DNA of 64,000 nt from Rhizobium sp. BK313 (GTDB lineage Bacteria; Pseudomonadota; Alphaproteobacteria; Rhizobiales; Rhizobiaceae), in the NCBI RefSeq assembly GCF_014193655.1, contig NZ_JACHZQ010000002.1, forward strand, positions 124,001 to 188,000. The letters are read 5' to 3'. Each line of letters opens with the position of its first letter. The stretch's first letter is position 1. The position numbers and the translations under genes are program-made. The notes beneath the pieces are model-generated. The model searched no databases and was not told where the DNA came from. It was given only the letters and a program-made list of their open reading frames with translations. Below, piece by piece: positions 1 through 9,591 of the stretch.

Positions 1-1
1 C

Positions 2-1030
2 ATGGTTGCCGGAGGTGCCGGGACCGGCAAAACCCTGATCGCGCGCGAAAAGGCAGTGAGCGCCGCTGAACAGGGCCTCAACACCCTCCTGGTTTGCTAC
101 AATCGCGGGCTTGCCGATCATTTACGTGAGCAATGTGCTGGCATTGACAATCTGGACGTCGCAACCTTCCATCAGCTTTGCCGGCGATGGATCGACAAGG
201 CCAAGGTCGAGCTCGGGCGCGACCTGATTGCAGAAGCCCGCCGCGACTATCCGGGACTAAACGAATACGATCATCACCAGCCGATTGCCTTGGCTTACGC
301 AATCGATCTGTTTGGTCCGCACTATGACGCAATCGTTGTCGATGAGGCACAGGACTTTGGTGACGAATTTTGGATGCCGATCGAACTGTTGTTGTCGGAC
401 CACGAGAAGGCTCTTCTCTACGTCTTCTTGGACGAAAACCAAGATATTTACCGGCGGTCTGCAGCGATTCCCCTCCCTGGCGAGCCGATGATGCTCGACA
501 AGAACTGCCGCAACACGAACCGTATTCATGATGCGGCATACCGGTATTACAAGGGTGGAGTAATCGAAGCGCCGGCAATCGATGGCGTCGATGTCGAATT
601 GCTCCCAGCGACAGGTATCGATAAACAGGCCCAGGCAATCGCCTCGCTGGTCACACGGCTTGTTAGCGAGGAGAAGGTCAAACCCCGTGATATCGCCGTA
701 CTGCTTTGCAATCCCCTGAAGCGCGAGTCGAGTGAACGCGCTTTGACGAGCAACGCGATACCCGCAAGTGCAAAATGGGGTCGGTTGGAATCGTATGGGG
801 TTGGATCCATCACAATCGACACTGTAGCCCGGTTCAAGGGGCTCGAACGGTCTATCATCATTTTGTGGGCTATCGACGACTGTGATGCAGTCAAAGACCG
901 GGAAACGCTATACGTCGGCATGTCTCGTGCGAAATCGCTGCTGTTCATCTGTGGTGAAAGGGCCGCTTGTGACCGCCTTATCGGAGCGACTGCCGACCCC
1001 CTAATGCATGGCGGATCTGGGTCGCGTTGA
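2..1030 (+). CDS. Superfamily I (UvrD/Rep-like) DNA/RNA helicase, 5'-truncated by the window edge
   Basis: The visible 342 residues open with a Walker A loop (GGAGTGKT, about residues 4-11), so any N-terminal domain lies outside the window. A Walker B box with VDEAQD at about 113-118 and a C-terminal UvrD_C-like segment (FKGLE near 277, YVGMSRA near 302) identify an SF1 helicase of the kind often fused to a NERD nuclease-related domain. It would use ATP to translocate on nucleic acid. The visible frame is intact, unlike the next genes downstream. Its neighbours, a CoiA-like gene and an ABC-3C locus, suggest an accessory or defence setting, which is inference. The first ATG in the window is internal and is not the real start. 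Confidence 0.8.
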   Translation: MVAGGAGTGKTLIAREKAVSAAEQGLNTLLVCYNRGLADHLREQCAGIDNLDVATFHQLCRRWIDKAKVELGRDLIAEARRDYPGLNEYDHHQPIALAYAIDLFGPHYDAIVVDEAQDFGDEFWMPIELLLSDHEKALLYVFLDENQDIYRRSAAIPLPGEPMMLDKNCRNTNRIHDAAYRYYKGGVIEAPAIDGVDVELLPATGIDKQAQAIASLVTRLVSEEKVKPRDIAVLLCNPLKRESSERALTSNAIPASAKWGRLESYGVGSITIDTVARFKGLERSIIILWAIDDCDAVKDRETLYVGMSRAKSLLFICGERAACDRLIGATADPLMHGGSGSR

Positions 1031-1173
1031 TGCCCGTCCGCCACCTTAAAAATCCTGAAAATGGTCGTAACACCACCCTCAGAGCTGATTTTGCGGTTGG
1101 CTGACCAAGACGAAGTGCGTCGATCCCTGCTATCTCTTGATGAGAGGTTGTCGTCGCGGATCACCGGAGCGCA

Positions 1174-1992
1174 ATGCAGTACGCAGTTGTTGGAAGCGAA
1201 AGGATCGAGGCTGTCCCTAGCGGGCGCGGCGCGTGCCCTATGTGCGGTTCAGCCGTGGTGGCCAAGTGTGGTCCCCGCGTTGTTCATCATTGGGCCCATA
1301 AAGGACGACGCAACTGCGATCCCTGGTGGGAGAACGAGACCGAATGGCACCGCCAATGGAAGAACCACTTTCCCGAAGAATGCAGGGAAATCTCTCATAT
1401 CGCAGAGGACGGGGAAATCCATCGGTCTGACATCAAGACGCCACACGGGGTCTACATCGAGGTCCAGCACTCCGCAATGACGGATGCGGAGAGAAAATCC
1501 CGGGAGGAATTTTATAAAAATCTTATTTGGGTGATCGATGGACAACCATTCAAAAAGAACTTCGCATTTATCACATGTTGCCTCATCCCGCGTCGGAAAT
1601 GGCTCAGGACCTTGTCTGGGCGAAAGCTGCGCGCCACATGCATGGCGCAAACGCCGGGATTTTCTTTCGGTTATCCGTCAACCGGCAGCACGATCCTACC
1701 ATCACCAAGTCAACACCCGTGGAGGATTTATCGAGGGGATTGAACGCATCAAGGGTGCTGTCGAAGCAAGCTATCGCGGTCATCATCAGTATGACTGGAT
1801 ACGGCACGGGCGACATGGCTAGATGCGACATGCCCGGTCTACCTCGATTTTGGCGGTAGTTGCTTATGGCGACTAGAAACCTACGACGAATCCGGCCTCC
1901 GCTGCGTGAGAATGGTCAACAAGGTTCAATTCGTGAACGAGGCAATGACAAGCGAGCGCGGTGACGAGATAGCGGCGTCAGCTTATGATTAA
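1174..1992 (+). pseudogene. CoiA-like competence/nuclease-family protein, broken by three frameshifts
   Basis: The N-terminal part has the CoiA-type Cys pair CPMCGS (about residues 22-27), HWAHKGRR and a WHxxWK region, followed by the HRSDIKT and EVQHS motifs of a nuclease-like core. Continuity then needs three frame changes: near 1555 after FKKNF, near 1709 at the ITK/VNTRGGF junction, and near 1808 before ATWLDA. Each is explained by loss of one base, mostly in short A or G runs. The last segment reads to a TAA at 1990-1992. Reassembled, it is a plausible full-length CoiA-like protein of about 270 residues. It may be a real pseudogene or a product of sequencing error. CoiA-family proteins act in transformation or as PD-(D/E)XK-like nucleases. 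The function here is unknown. Confidence 0.72.
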
Positions 1993-2053
1993 ACCTGCCC
2001 ATAGCACCTGGCCCATCGTCCACCGGGTCGAACAGCTCGGACGCGGGCTGTCG

Positions 2054-3858
2054 TTAAAATTCTGCCACTTTGAAAAGGCGACCGGCCTGCCCGCTGTCGT
2101 CAAGCCTCAGAACTATCTCATCATCGGCAAACGCGACAACCCTCCCCTTGGCGTCGCGGGGTAGATCGGATGCGATAACAGTCATAATATACTGGAGCTT
2201 TCTGTGGCTGACCTGATGACGGACAACCTCAAGGAAGGCCAACTTCTTTCGATCATCCAAGGCTTCGAACATGCCGTCATGGTAGACGAAATGGAAGAAC
2301 GGAATGTCTTCGTAAACCTGCAGAAGAGCCAGATCGAACAACGCGCAAATCAGCTTCTTGTAGCTGGTTCCCTCGCCTTGACTTGAGGCCACGCCTTTCT
2401 GTCCGGCGAGGCCAAGGCTAATCTTGTAGTCGAGATTGTTGTTCGAGTTTATGTGGAAGAAGAACATCCCTTCGTGATTGAGGACCTTCTGGCAGTACTC
2501 GTTAAAAATCCGAGCAAACCGTTCATAGACGACCGTCGGTTTTTCGAGCATCGCTTTGATCTCGTCGACCACCCGGCCGCGGTCGCGCTCTGCTTCACGG
2601 ACCTGCCGCGCGGTCTCGGCGACTGCTTCAAGCTTTTTGCGCTGCTCGCCCAGATAGACGAGCTGCGCCTTCTGCTCGGTGACATCCTTCTGCAATGCCT
2701 TGAACTTGTCGAATGTGTCAGTCGAGCGAAGAACTTTCAAACGTTCTACACGCCGAGCGTCAAGCAACGTCTTTCGACCTTCGGCCTCCGAAAGCTCCTG
2801 CTCTAGATCCTTGCGGCGCTTGCGCAGGGCAGCATTGCGCTCCTGCGTGACCTTCTTCTTAAACTCCACAAGCTCGCCATACTGCTTTTTCAGTTGGGTC
2901 GGGAAATGGAGTTGTGCCTCATCGAAGATCGATTGAACCTCGTTCAAATCGAACTTATCCTTGTGGCTAAGAGAGCTGTCGATCTGGCCAATATCGTATC
3001 GAGCATCGTAAATATGCTGATTGAGCGACGCAATCTCGTCTTCGATGGTCTCGACCAGCTCGCGCATAATCCGACGCTCTTTGTCATCAAACTGGAATGC
3101 ATCAAGCTGCCCCTCCAGATCCTCGACGTGCTGATGAAGCACTCCGAGCTCCGCCGTCAGCTTTGGAAGATCCTCTTCCTTGAATTGCACTTCGGCCTGC
3201 TGCTCGCCTTGCTTTTCCTGCAGCTTAGCAATGAGGTCATCTAGCTCGTATTTTCGGATGATGGGATCTTGATTGAAGCCGAAGAGGTGAGCGACGAACG
3301 GTTTCCAGTAAAGGTCGCGCCCGGATTGGAACTTCTGCAGCTGCAGTTCATCGCTCCAATCGCCCTGGGAACGCAGTAGGTGATGGCCTTTCTGTAGTCG
3401 TAAGGCTGTAGAGCACGCAGATCGAGCCATGCATCGAGAAGCTTGATCGCCTCATCGATTGGCAGATCGGGATGATCCCACGTATCATCAGGAGCACCAT
3501 CAAAATCAGCATTGGGGTCCTGATGACGGGCAAGCGCTATACGGGTAGGAGCATCAACGCTTCGCCTTATTGTGGCATACCCGCCGGTGTTTAGCGCGAT
3601 CTCGAGATAGAAAACGAAGTTAGCGAAGCGGTCGCGATGCCGGAAGAGAAAGCTCTCCTGCGACCACCCCTTCAGCATCAAGAAATCGATCAGCTGCAAG
3701 AGGATCGTCTTACCGAGATTATGTGAATCCTTCTTTTGGTCCCTTGGATGCTTAACTTCGCCGAGCACAATGTTGAGGCGATTCGCATTGGCTCCGTGGT
3801 TGAAACCGATCGGCGAGAGAATATCCGGGAGGTTGGAATAGAGGCGGCTGAGCTGCAT
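2054..3858 (-). pseudogene. ABC-3C system ATPase (DUF2326, SMC-like), one frameshift
   Basis: Reading from the ATG at 3858 (a TTG at 3864 is also possible), the N-terminus has the LYSNLPDILSPI start of DUF2326 ATPases and a Walker A-like NLGKT near residue 50. A long charged coiled-coil hinge follows. The C-terminal ATPase half ends with a YHDGMFEALDDRKK box like the family's Walker B region. The frame breaks near 3370-3385, where AITY must continue as LRSQGDW in another frame. One lost base explains it. Joined, the product is about 600 residues, the usual size. In ABC-3C loci this ATPase is the motor partner of a middle component and a C-terminal-domain effector, both directly upstream. It is non-functional as written unless the shift is an error. 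Confidence 0.75.
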
Positions 3859-3860
3859 GG

Positions 3861-4100
3861 TCAATCCGCCTTATACTCAAGAGTGTCATTCTTTAGGTGG
3901 TACTCTGCCTTCCCCAGAAGAAACAGGAGATCGAGGGCGGGCAGGAAGGACAGCTCACCATCGGCGCCGACGCGGCGAATGACGACGCCCCGCAATTTCT
4001 CAAATTCGCACACGCCGCGCTTCTGCAACTCCTTCAGTATGAGCGAGAAAACACGCAGCAGTGACGTGTCCAGGTTGAGGTGTTTCTTAGGCGTCAGCAT
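3861..4100 (-). CDS. ABC-three component system, small middle component
   Basis: This product of about 79 residues starts at MLTPKKHLNLDTS. It contains a helix-rich segment (LLRVFSLILKELQKRG) and a conserved-looking C-terminus ending HLKNDTLEYKAD. Its size and its place between a DUF2326 ATPase and an ABC-3C C-terminal-domain protein identify it as the middle component of such a locus. The start codon overlaps the end of the upstream gene by about 14 bases, and its stop lies two bases before the ATPase ATG, so the three genes are translationally coupled. An in-frame start 15 codons upstream is possible but lies deep in the previous gene. This is the only one of the three genes with an intact frame. 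Confidence 0.65.
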   Translation of the reverse strand: MLTPKKHLNLDTSLLRVFSLILKELQKRGVCEFEKLRGVVIRRVGADGELSFLPALDLLFLLGKAEYHLKNDTLEYKAD

Positions 4101-5059
4101 GGACGACATCTGCGTTTTCCTCCAGCTGCTTGATGCCGATATCACAATTGAAATACATGTAGTGCAGGACGATCGATATGAGGCGTCTTTTGCCCTTCAG
4201 AACATCGCGCTTCTGCTGAATTTGCTCGTACATGAATAGGAAAATGTCGTCGAACGCTCCGAACTGAGCGCGCTTGACAATGATTTTCTGTTTCAGCTCA
4301 TCGGCAGCATCATGATAAAGGGCGGCGAATTCCCCGTTCCGTGGGTTCTGGAGGAATTGGGCCACGCGATCGAAATGCGGCATGGACTGAGCAACTATAA
4401 CTTGCTTGTAATACTCATCCGACACGTCATTGAGCTTGTTTTTCAACGGCATCTTTAGCTTCTCGAAATCGAACGCGCTCTCAAAAGCGCTGTCGCCGTC
4501 ATCCTTGGTATAGGAATGCAGCGCACCGATCACTTCTGCCAGATCGTCTGGGTTGAAACGAAATGGCGAGGGATCGAGCAAATTCGGTAATGTGCCGCGG
4601 ATATCCGGATAATCGTCGAGAGCAAGATGAAGTCGCTCGACCCCAATGATGCTAGCTGAGGCAACACCAAGCGCCAAGAGATCCTTCATGTACTTTTCAT
4701 CGGCGCCGCCGCTGTATTTCCGGTTCGTGAAAACCAGGTAATGGTCACAAATGCCCTCGCCGACTAACCGCTTGACCTTCGCATGCTCCTTTCCGAGCAG
4801 GCCGGCGAAATCAGGATCGGAACACGACTTGTTTGGAGCGCTGATGTGCTTCGCCTGCAAGACGAAATGTCCAGAGAAGGGTAAAGTGGCGCTCGGAAAC
4901 CCGTTGGCGGTGCCGTGGAACTTTCCGTCACGGCCGTCGTCGCGACCGCGTGCGAAAGGGGGTTACGCCCTCACCAAGCCAACGAATGCAGATGCGCACG
5001 ACGAGCTTCTCGAACTCGTCCTCATTCAGCTCGTGCAGTCTATAGTCGCGTGGCAGCAT
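4087..5059 (-). pseudogene. ABC-three component system effector (nuclease-like N-terminus plus ABC-3C C-terminal domain), one frameshift
   Basis: The intact C-terminal 257 residues (from 4860) have the ABC-3C C-terminal layout: a QAKHIS strand followed by a helical domain ending in VLHYMYFNCDIGIKQLEE. Upstream, in a second frame from the ATG at 5059, lies MLPRDYRLHELNEDEFEKLV and RICIRWLGEGVTPF. This joins naturally to ARGRDDGRDGKFHGTANG, residues typical of a restriction-endonuclease-like fold (D, then QAK). The join needs removal of one base in the GGGGG/AAA stretch near 4955-4962. The reassembled protein is about 323 residues. Such proteins are thought to be the effectors of ABC-3C defence loci. 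That it is a nuclease is inferred from the D...QxK pattern. Confidence 0.68.
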
Positions 5060-5460
5060 GGAGATAAGCAATGCAAACAAAAGTTGAAGATAATTCCAAC
5101 GGTAATGGACTATCCGAGGCCATTTCTATTTGCAACGATCGACCGAGGGAGACGTGGTCGCTTTGGCCGAAAATGACGGCTCTCGGCTTGCTTGCTCCCT
5201 CTCCGTCTATCCCTAAAGCACCCCCCATGCCGTAAACCTCCCCCTCCCCGTGATCTCCCTCAAGCCCAGCTCCAAAACAATCCGCTGCGCCGCCTGAGCC
5301 GTCGCGGAAGTCCTGATTCTTTCGCTATTACTGCGCCAATCCACCCAAAGGGCGCAGGTACGTCGACGCACACCAAATCGGGTTCCTCTGACCATGGCGC
5401 TGGATTCCTTCAACTTAGGGGATACACTAGCCACGCAACGGGGGGCGGAAACGATCTAAA
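5060..5460. other. 401-base gap between the ABC-3C locus and the broken exporter
   Basis: No complete gene is visible. On the minus strand, 5213-5434 encodes about 70 residues ending AAQRIVLELGLREITGRG followed by RFTAWGVL. This resembles the C-terminal helix-turn-helix tail of DUF1612-type rhizobial plasmid proteins. I regard it as a possible gene remnant at low confidence, because there is no credible start and the rest of such a protein is missing. The stretch at 5177-5230 may hold the promoter region of the ABC-3C locus, but I cannot place boxes with confidence. Confidence 0.35.
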
Positions 5461-6868
5461 ATGCTTGGCCGGATTTTAAAACTTGATCTTTCGATAAATT
5501 GGGGCCGAGTCGCATCGGTGATCATTATTGCGGCTGTCGCAGCCGTCCTGCCCGTCGGGGTGCCGCTGCTGCTCGGCCATGTCATCGACGCCGCACTCCA
5601 AGGCAAAGGCGTGCTCGAACTCTTGCCAACCCTCGGATTGATCGCGGTTCTCGCCGTTGCCGGCGCTGCCGCGGAACTGTTGACCAATGCATTTGGCGCT
5701 AAAGTCGGATACGGAATTTCGTGGGAACTAGCACGTAAGCTTTATGCAAGCCTACTCCGGATGCCGCTCCTCAGCTATTTCACGATCAACCCTGGCGTTC
5801 TCAACAGCCGGCTGACCAATGACATGCGGATGGTCGATCCATTGTTCGTCTCGATCCCTATTTCGTTCATTCACGGGTGGGCCGGTCTCCTGGCCGTCGC
5901 CGTCGGACTGGCGTTCATAAATGCATGGTTCCTTGCCGCCTTCATCCTTGTACCGATCGCACTTCTGGCCGTGCGTTTCGCCGAGGGGCGGATCAACGCG
6001 ACGATCCGTGAATCTTACGAAGTCAATGCGCGGGTTGCCCTGCAAATCGAAAGCACCACCAGTGGCGATGCTGTCAGCTTGGTTCGCCAGGCACAGGCGA
6101 CCGCGGCTGAAGAAAGGTGCTTTGCCGATCTAGCCGAGAAGTCGGTCGCGATCGCATCCCACATGGATGTCTGGCGTGCCATGATCGTCGTGGCCTACCG
6201 GTTATGCTTCGATCTGGTCACTGTGCTGTTCCTGGCAATTGGCGTCTTTCTCGCATCGACTGGCGGGCGTCGATCGGCAGCGTCGTATCTGCATTGTTCT
6301 TTGTCGGTCTGGTGCGTCAGCCGCTGGGAGAGGTGGTTGGGCAACGTTATCCATTAGTCCGGGCCGGCATGGGGCTTGGTAGGGTGGAGGAAGTTCTGGC
6401 ATCATCCAATACTGGTCTCACAAACATTGCCGCTACCGCTCGTCGACACCCGGTAGACGCAACCAAGCCGCAATTGATCTTCGAGAGCGTGGGGTACGCC
6501 TATCCCACGCGCGACGACGTGGCCGTGAAAAGTCTCTCCGATGTGGCCGCCGCCAATTCAGCTACCAGTGGTTTCCTCGCCGGGGTATTGCTGACAAAGC
6601 TGGTGGAAGCGGCGCCCGTCGCAGAGGCGGGGGATGCGTCATGGGTGCTTGATGACGTTTCGTTCTCGATTTCCCTCGGCGAGACGGTGGCCGTCGTCGG
6701 AGAATCCGGGTCTGGCAAATCCACGATCATCACGCTGCGTGCGGCATCGTCCGGCCGGGGCGGGGGCGTGTCCATGTAGGCGGTGTCGATACCTTCGACA
6801 TGACCGAGGAAGACGTCTGGAAATCCGTGTCGCTGGTAAGCCAGGACATCTATTCGGCTCGCGCGTAG
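5461..6868 (+). pseudogene. ABC exporter (membrane domain fused to ATPase), frameshifted and truncated
   Basis: The first 270 residues form a six-helix ABC exporter membrane domain (LLLGHVIDAAL near the start, the coupling region SRLTNDMRMVDP, then AFILVPIALLAVRF). The frame must change near 6265, after VFLASTGG, to continue as ASIGSVVSALFFVGLVRQPLG. A second change near 6735, just after the Walker A loop GESGSGKST, gives GIVRPGRGRVHVGG and SLVSQDIY. The reading then ends at TAG 6866-6868, before any signature motif or Walker B. A linker of about 40 extra residues separates the YAYPTRDD strand from WVLDDVSFSI, which is unusual. Beyond 6868 only unrecognisable sequence remains up to the next gene. 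As written it cannot make a working exporter. Confidence 0.75.
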
Positions 6869-7013
6869 CCGTCCCAATCCCACGATCCACTTGGCTCATG
6901 CCTTGGCGATCGAGGGCCGCCGGGCCGAAGAGGCCCGATATATCTCGATGGCGATCATCGCTCGTGGGGCGGAACGCGTAGGAGAGCAATGGCGTCTCGG
7001 TCGATGGACTGTC

Positions 7014-8165
7014 CTATTGACCGTTTCGCATCAGGTAGGAGCGCATCGCCGCGATGCCTTCTTCGATATTGGCGCGCCCGAAGCCGATGCGAAATCGGTT
7101 ATCGGGCGTCGGATTGAGCTCGGAGCGATAGATGCTGGCAGGCAGCAAAAGCACGCCGGCGCTTTCCACGAGGTTGCGCGCAAAATTTTCCACGCCATCG
7201 GCGCCCCTGTAGCGTGGATAGCCGACGCAGCCGCCGTCGGGGGTATACCATTCGAACAGGCCCTCGAATTCCGCAAACAAAGCCTGCAACTTGCTCAGGT
7301 TGGCGGCAATCAGACGATTGTTGCGTTCAAGGATACGGCCGGAATTTTGTAGGGCGATCTTCGCCAGGCTTTCGCTGGGAGCGGCGTTGCAGATCGAAAT
7401 ATAGTGTTTCATCCGCTCCATGCGCGAGATCACGGCGCGATCCCGGCAGGCGATCCATCCGATGCGCAGGCCGGGAAGTCCGAAGGCCTTGGACATCACC
7501 GCAAGCGAAAGACCACGTTCGTAAACATCGGCCGCCGCCGGGAGTTGCGCTTTGCCGTCGATGCTAAGACCACGATAGACCTCATCGCTGAAAAGCCAGA
7601 TGCCGTGTTGGCGGCAGAGCTCCACCAAAGCATCGAACCTGACCCTTTCGAGTATTTTGCCGGTCGGGTTGTGTGGGAAATTGATGGAAATCAGCTTCGT
7701 ATTCGGCCGGATCGCCGCCCGCACCGCATCGATATCGAGCGACCAGCCGTCGGCCGGATCGAGCGCTATCCCCGAAACCTCGCAGATGCTCAGGGGGACC
7801 GTTTCGGCCGACTGGTAGTTCGGCGTCACCACGATCGCATGGTCACCCTTTTCGAGGAGCACATGCATGGCGATGTAAATCCCCTCGCCTGCTCCCGCGA
7901 AACAGAGAATATCCGCGCTCTGCATCCGCTCGTACAGGCCAGCAATGGTCTCCCGCAGTTCCGGATCGCCGAAGGTCTCCGTATAGCCGAGCCATTGGCT
8001 CTTGAACGCAGCCCGCTGCTCTTCGGACCCCATCGCCAGCAGCTCGTCCATCGTCATGCTCTGCGCATCGGACCCCGTCATGTGATAGCGAGCCGTGAAC
8101 TCCCACTTCGAAAAATAGGCCTCGAGCTTGAAGTCAGGCAGTACCGGCATAACGAGATTCTCCAA
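7014..8165 (-). CDS. PLP-dependent class I/II aminotransferase
   Basis: This 383-residue fold-type I enzyme has the family landmarks: NPTG at 166-169, SDEVYRG at 193-199, the cofactor lysine in SKAFGLPG (Lys226) and the RIGW motif at 234-237. The substrate is not evident. The closest general type is an aspartate/alanine-like or capreomycidine-synthase-like aminotransferase rather than a biosynthetic branched-chain enzyme. It is divergent from a DauR/YheO-like regulator across about 120 bases, which suggests control by that regulator and a role in amino-acid catabolism (inference). A second methionine at residue 6 is an alternative start. It lies just past the broken exporter and is the first intact gene after the degraded island. 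Confidence 0.82.
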   Translation of the reverse strand: MENLVMPVLPDFKLEAYFSKWEFTARYHMTGSDAQSMTMDELLAMGSEEQRAAFKSQWLGYTETFGDPELRETIAGLYERMQSADILCFAGAGEGIYIAMHVLLEKGDHAIVVTPNYQSAETVPLSICEVSGIALDPADGWSLDIDAVRAAIRPNTKLISINFPHNPTGKILERVRFDALVELCRQHGIWLFSDEVYRGLSIDGKAQLPAAADVYERGLSLAVMSKAFGLPGLRIGWIACRDRAVISRMERMKHYISICNAAPSESLAKIALQNSGRILERNNRLIAANLSKLQALFAEFEGLFEWYTPDGGCVGYPRYRGADGVENFARNLVESAGVLLLPASIYRSELNPTPDNRFRIGFGRANIEEGIAAMRSYLMRNGQ

Positions 8166-8286
8166 CTTGGACGGTGACAGGATCGCTTCGGCGGGTGACG
8201 GTCAGGAGATGTTAGGGTAGAAGTGCGTTGACATTTTGTCAAATGCAGAGATTTTGTTACCGCACATGCAGATAGGAATACCGCAG

Positions 8287-8958
8287 ATGTCAAAGAAGGC
8301 CGCCAATGCCAAAGAGCCGACCTCTGAAGAGGATGTGCTGGGTTTTGCGTCAGTTGCGGAGGCGATCGCGATGCTGCTCAAACCGCATGCGGAGGTGGTC
8401 ATTCACGATTTGAAGACAACGAAGATCGCCTATATCGCAAACAATATCTCGCGACGTCACGTCGGCGGCTCCTCGCTCACTGACCTCAAGGATATCGGTT
8501 CGCTCGACAGCGATGTTATCGGACCCTATCGAAAGACCAATTTCGATGGACGAAAGCTCAAGTCCGTGACTTCGGTCCTGCGCGGAAGGAACGGGACGCC
8601 TTTCGGATTGCTGTGCATCAATTTCGATATCGAGCCGATGGAATTGGCGCGTGACGCGCTGAATATGCTGACCGCATTTCAGGGAGATGGCAAACAGCCG
8701 TCAGCCCTTTTCCAGTCGGATTGGCAGGAAACCGTAAATGCAGCGATTGCGGACTTCCTCGGCGAACGCGGGCTGGCGGCATCGGCGCTAGCAAAGGAGG
8801 ACCATGCCGGTCTGGTAGAAGCACTGGAGCAGGAGGGTTATTTCGCCATCCGAAATCTTGTGCCGTATCTGGCGCGGCTGCTCGGGATCTCGCGGGCCAC
8901 AGTCTACAAGCATTTGCGGGAGGCCAGGCAGAGGAAAGTGCGGACCAGAGCAACTTGA
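8287..8958 (+). CDS. YheO/DauR-like transcriptional regulator (PAS-like sensor plus HTH)
   Basis: The N-terminal part (about residues 15-125) matches the YheO-like PAS domain, with the LKPHAEVVIHDL start and the RGRNGTPFGLLCINFD strand. The C-terminal region ends in a DauR-like helix-turn-helix, ARLLGISRATVYKHLREAR. The start at 8287 is chosen because AGGAA lies 8 bases upstream. The reading frame is open 17 codons further upstream but without a ribosome site. DauR-family proteins sense small ligands and control amino-acid catabolic genes. Here the divergent aminotransferase at 7014-8165 is the obvious target. The product is about 223 residues, the normal family length. Confidence 0.82.
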   Translation: MSKKAANAKEPTSEEDVLGFASVAEAIAMLLKPHAEVVIHDLKTTKIAYIANNISRRHVGGSSLTDLKDIGSLDSDVIGPYRKTNFDGRKLKSVTSVLRGRNGTPFGLLCINFDIEPMELARDALNMLTAFQGDGKQPSALFQSDWQETVNAAIADFLGERGLAASALAKEDHAGLVEALEQEGYFAIRNLVPYLARLLGISRATVYKHLREARQRKVRTRAT

Positions 8959-9591
8959 CCCCAACCCTATCCGAAAAGCTTCAAAGTACCTGATCGACCT
9001 AGCTGCCTTTTTGTCGCCGCTTTTGTTGCAGGTCCATGCAAACCACGGTTGCTCATTTGAGAACGAGGTCGTGCTGAAAACGGACAATTTGGCTTTCAAT
9101 TAAGATCGATCGCAAAGCATCACTATAGAGATCTATAAGGGGATGTCAGATGGTCGCGACGTTCCGATCGGCAGATGCTTACTTGCGACCGACGCAGCCT
9201 CGGCAGCAGGGCTAGATGGGTATCAATCCGGTTGGGCATCTGCTCACTCCAACTTCCCCACTTAAGCAAAGCCTTGTGTTAGTCCGGCGATGAAGGCGTT
9301 CCAGGCGGTAGTTGCGATTGCTTAGTTTCCTTCCGGCGGATTTCGTCAGCGTTCGGCAGGATCTTCCGCTACCAAGGAGCGCGGGCGACAATGTCAATCG
9401 AGGGCAGAATGCCTTCTCTGGATTGCGCCAAATACCGCCGCACGATCAGCAAAGCCACCTGGTCAATCCCAAGGCATTTATTTTAGCAATCTATTGCAAA
9501 GGATGGTTTTAGGGACTAACATCCCACAATCAAGGCAAGAAAACTCCATCTTCAGCGAACTAAATTTCTCCTAAATGTTAAGGAGAAGTGC
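8959..9591. other. 633-base gene-poor stretch upstream of glutaminase
   Basis: No gene can be supported here. It contains a short perfect inverted repeat at 9124-9137 (TATAGA, GA, TCTATA), followed by AAGGGG and an ATG at 9150 that opens only 21 codons. A second small reading frame on the minus strand (9212-9397) has no recognisable content. The last 60 bases are AT-rich and end in the ribosome site of the glutaminase gene, so that promoter probably lies here. The broken small frames suggest old gene debris, but I cannot name a source. Confidence 0.4.

Noticed and set aside
4751..5176. A 141-codon plus-strand frame over the ABC-3C effector start
   Set aside because: It is antisense to the restored N-terminus of the effector, which shows clear coding sense on the minus strand.
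9212..9397. Possible transposase remnant in the gap before glutaminase
   Set aside because: The short frames on either strand show no recognisable transposase motif and no terminal repeats were found.
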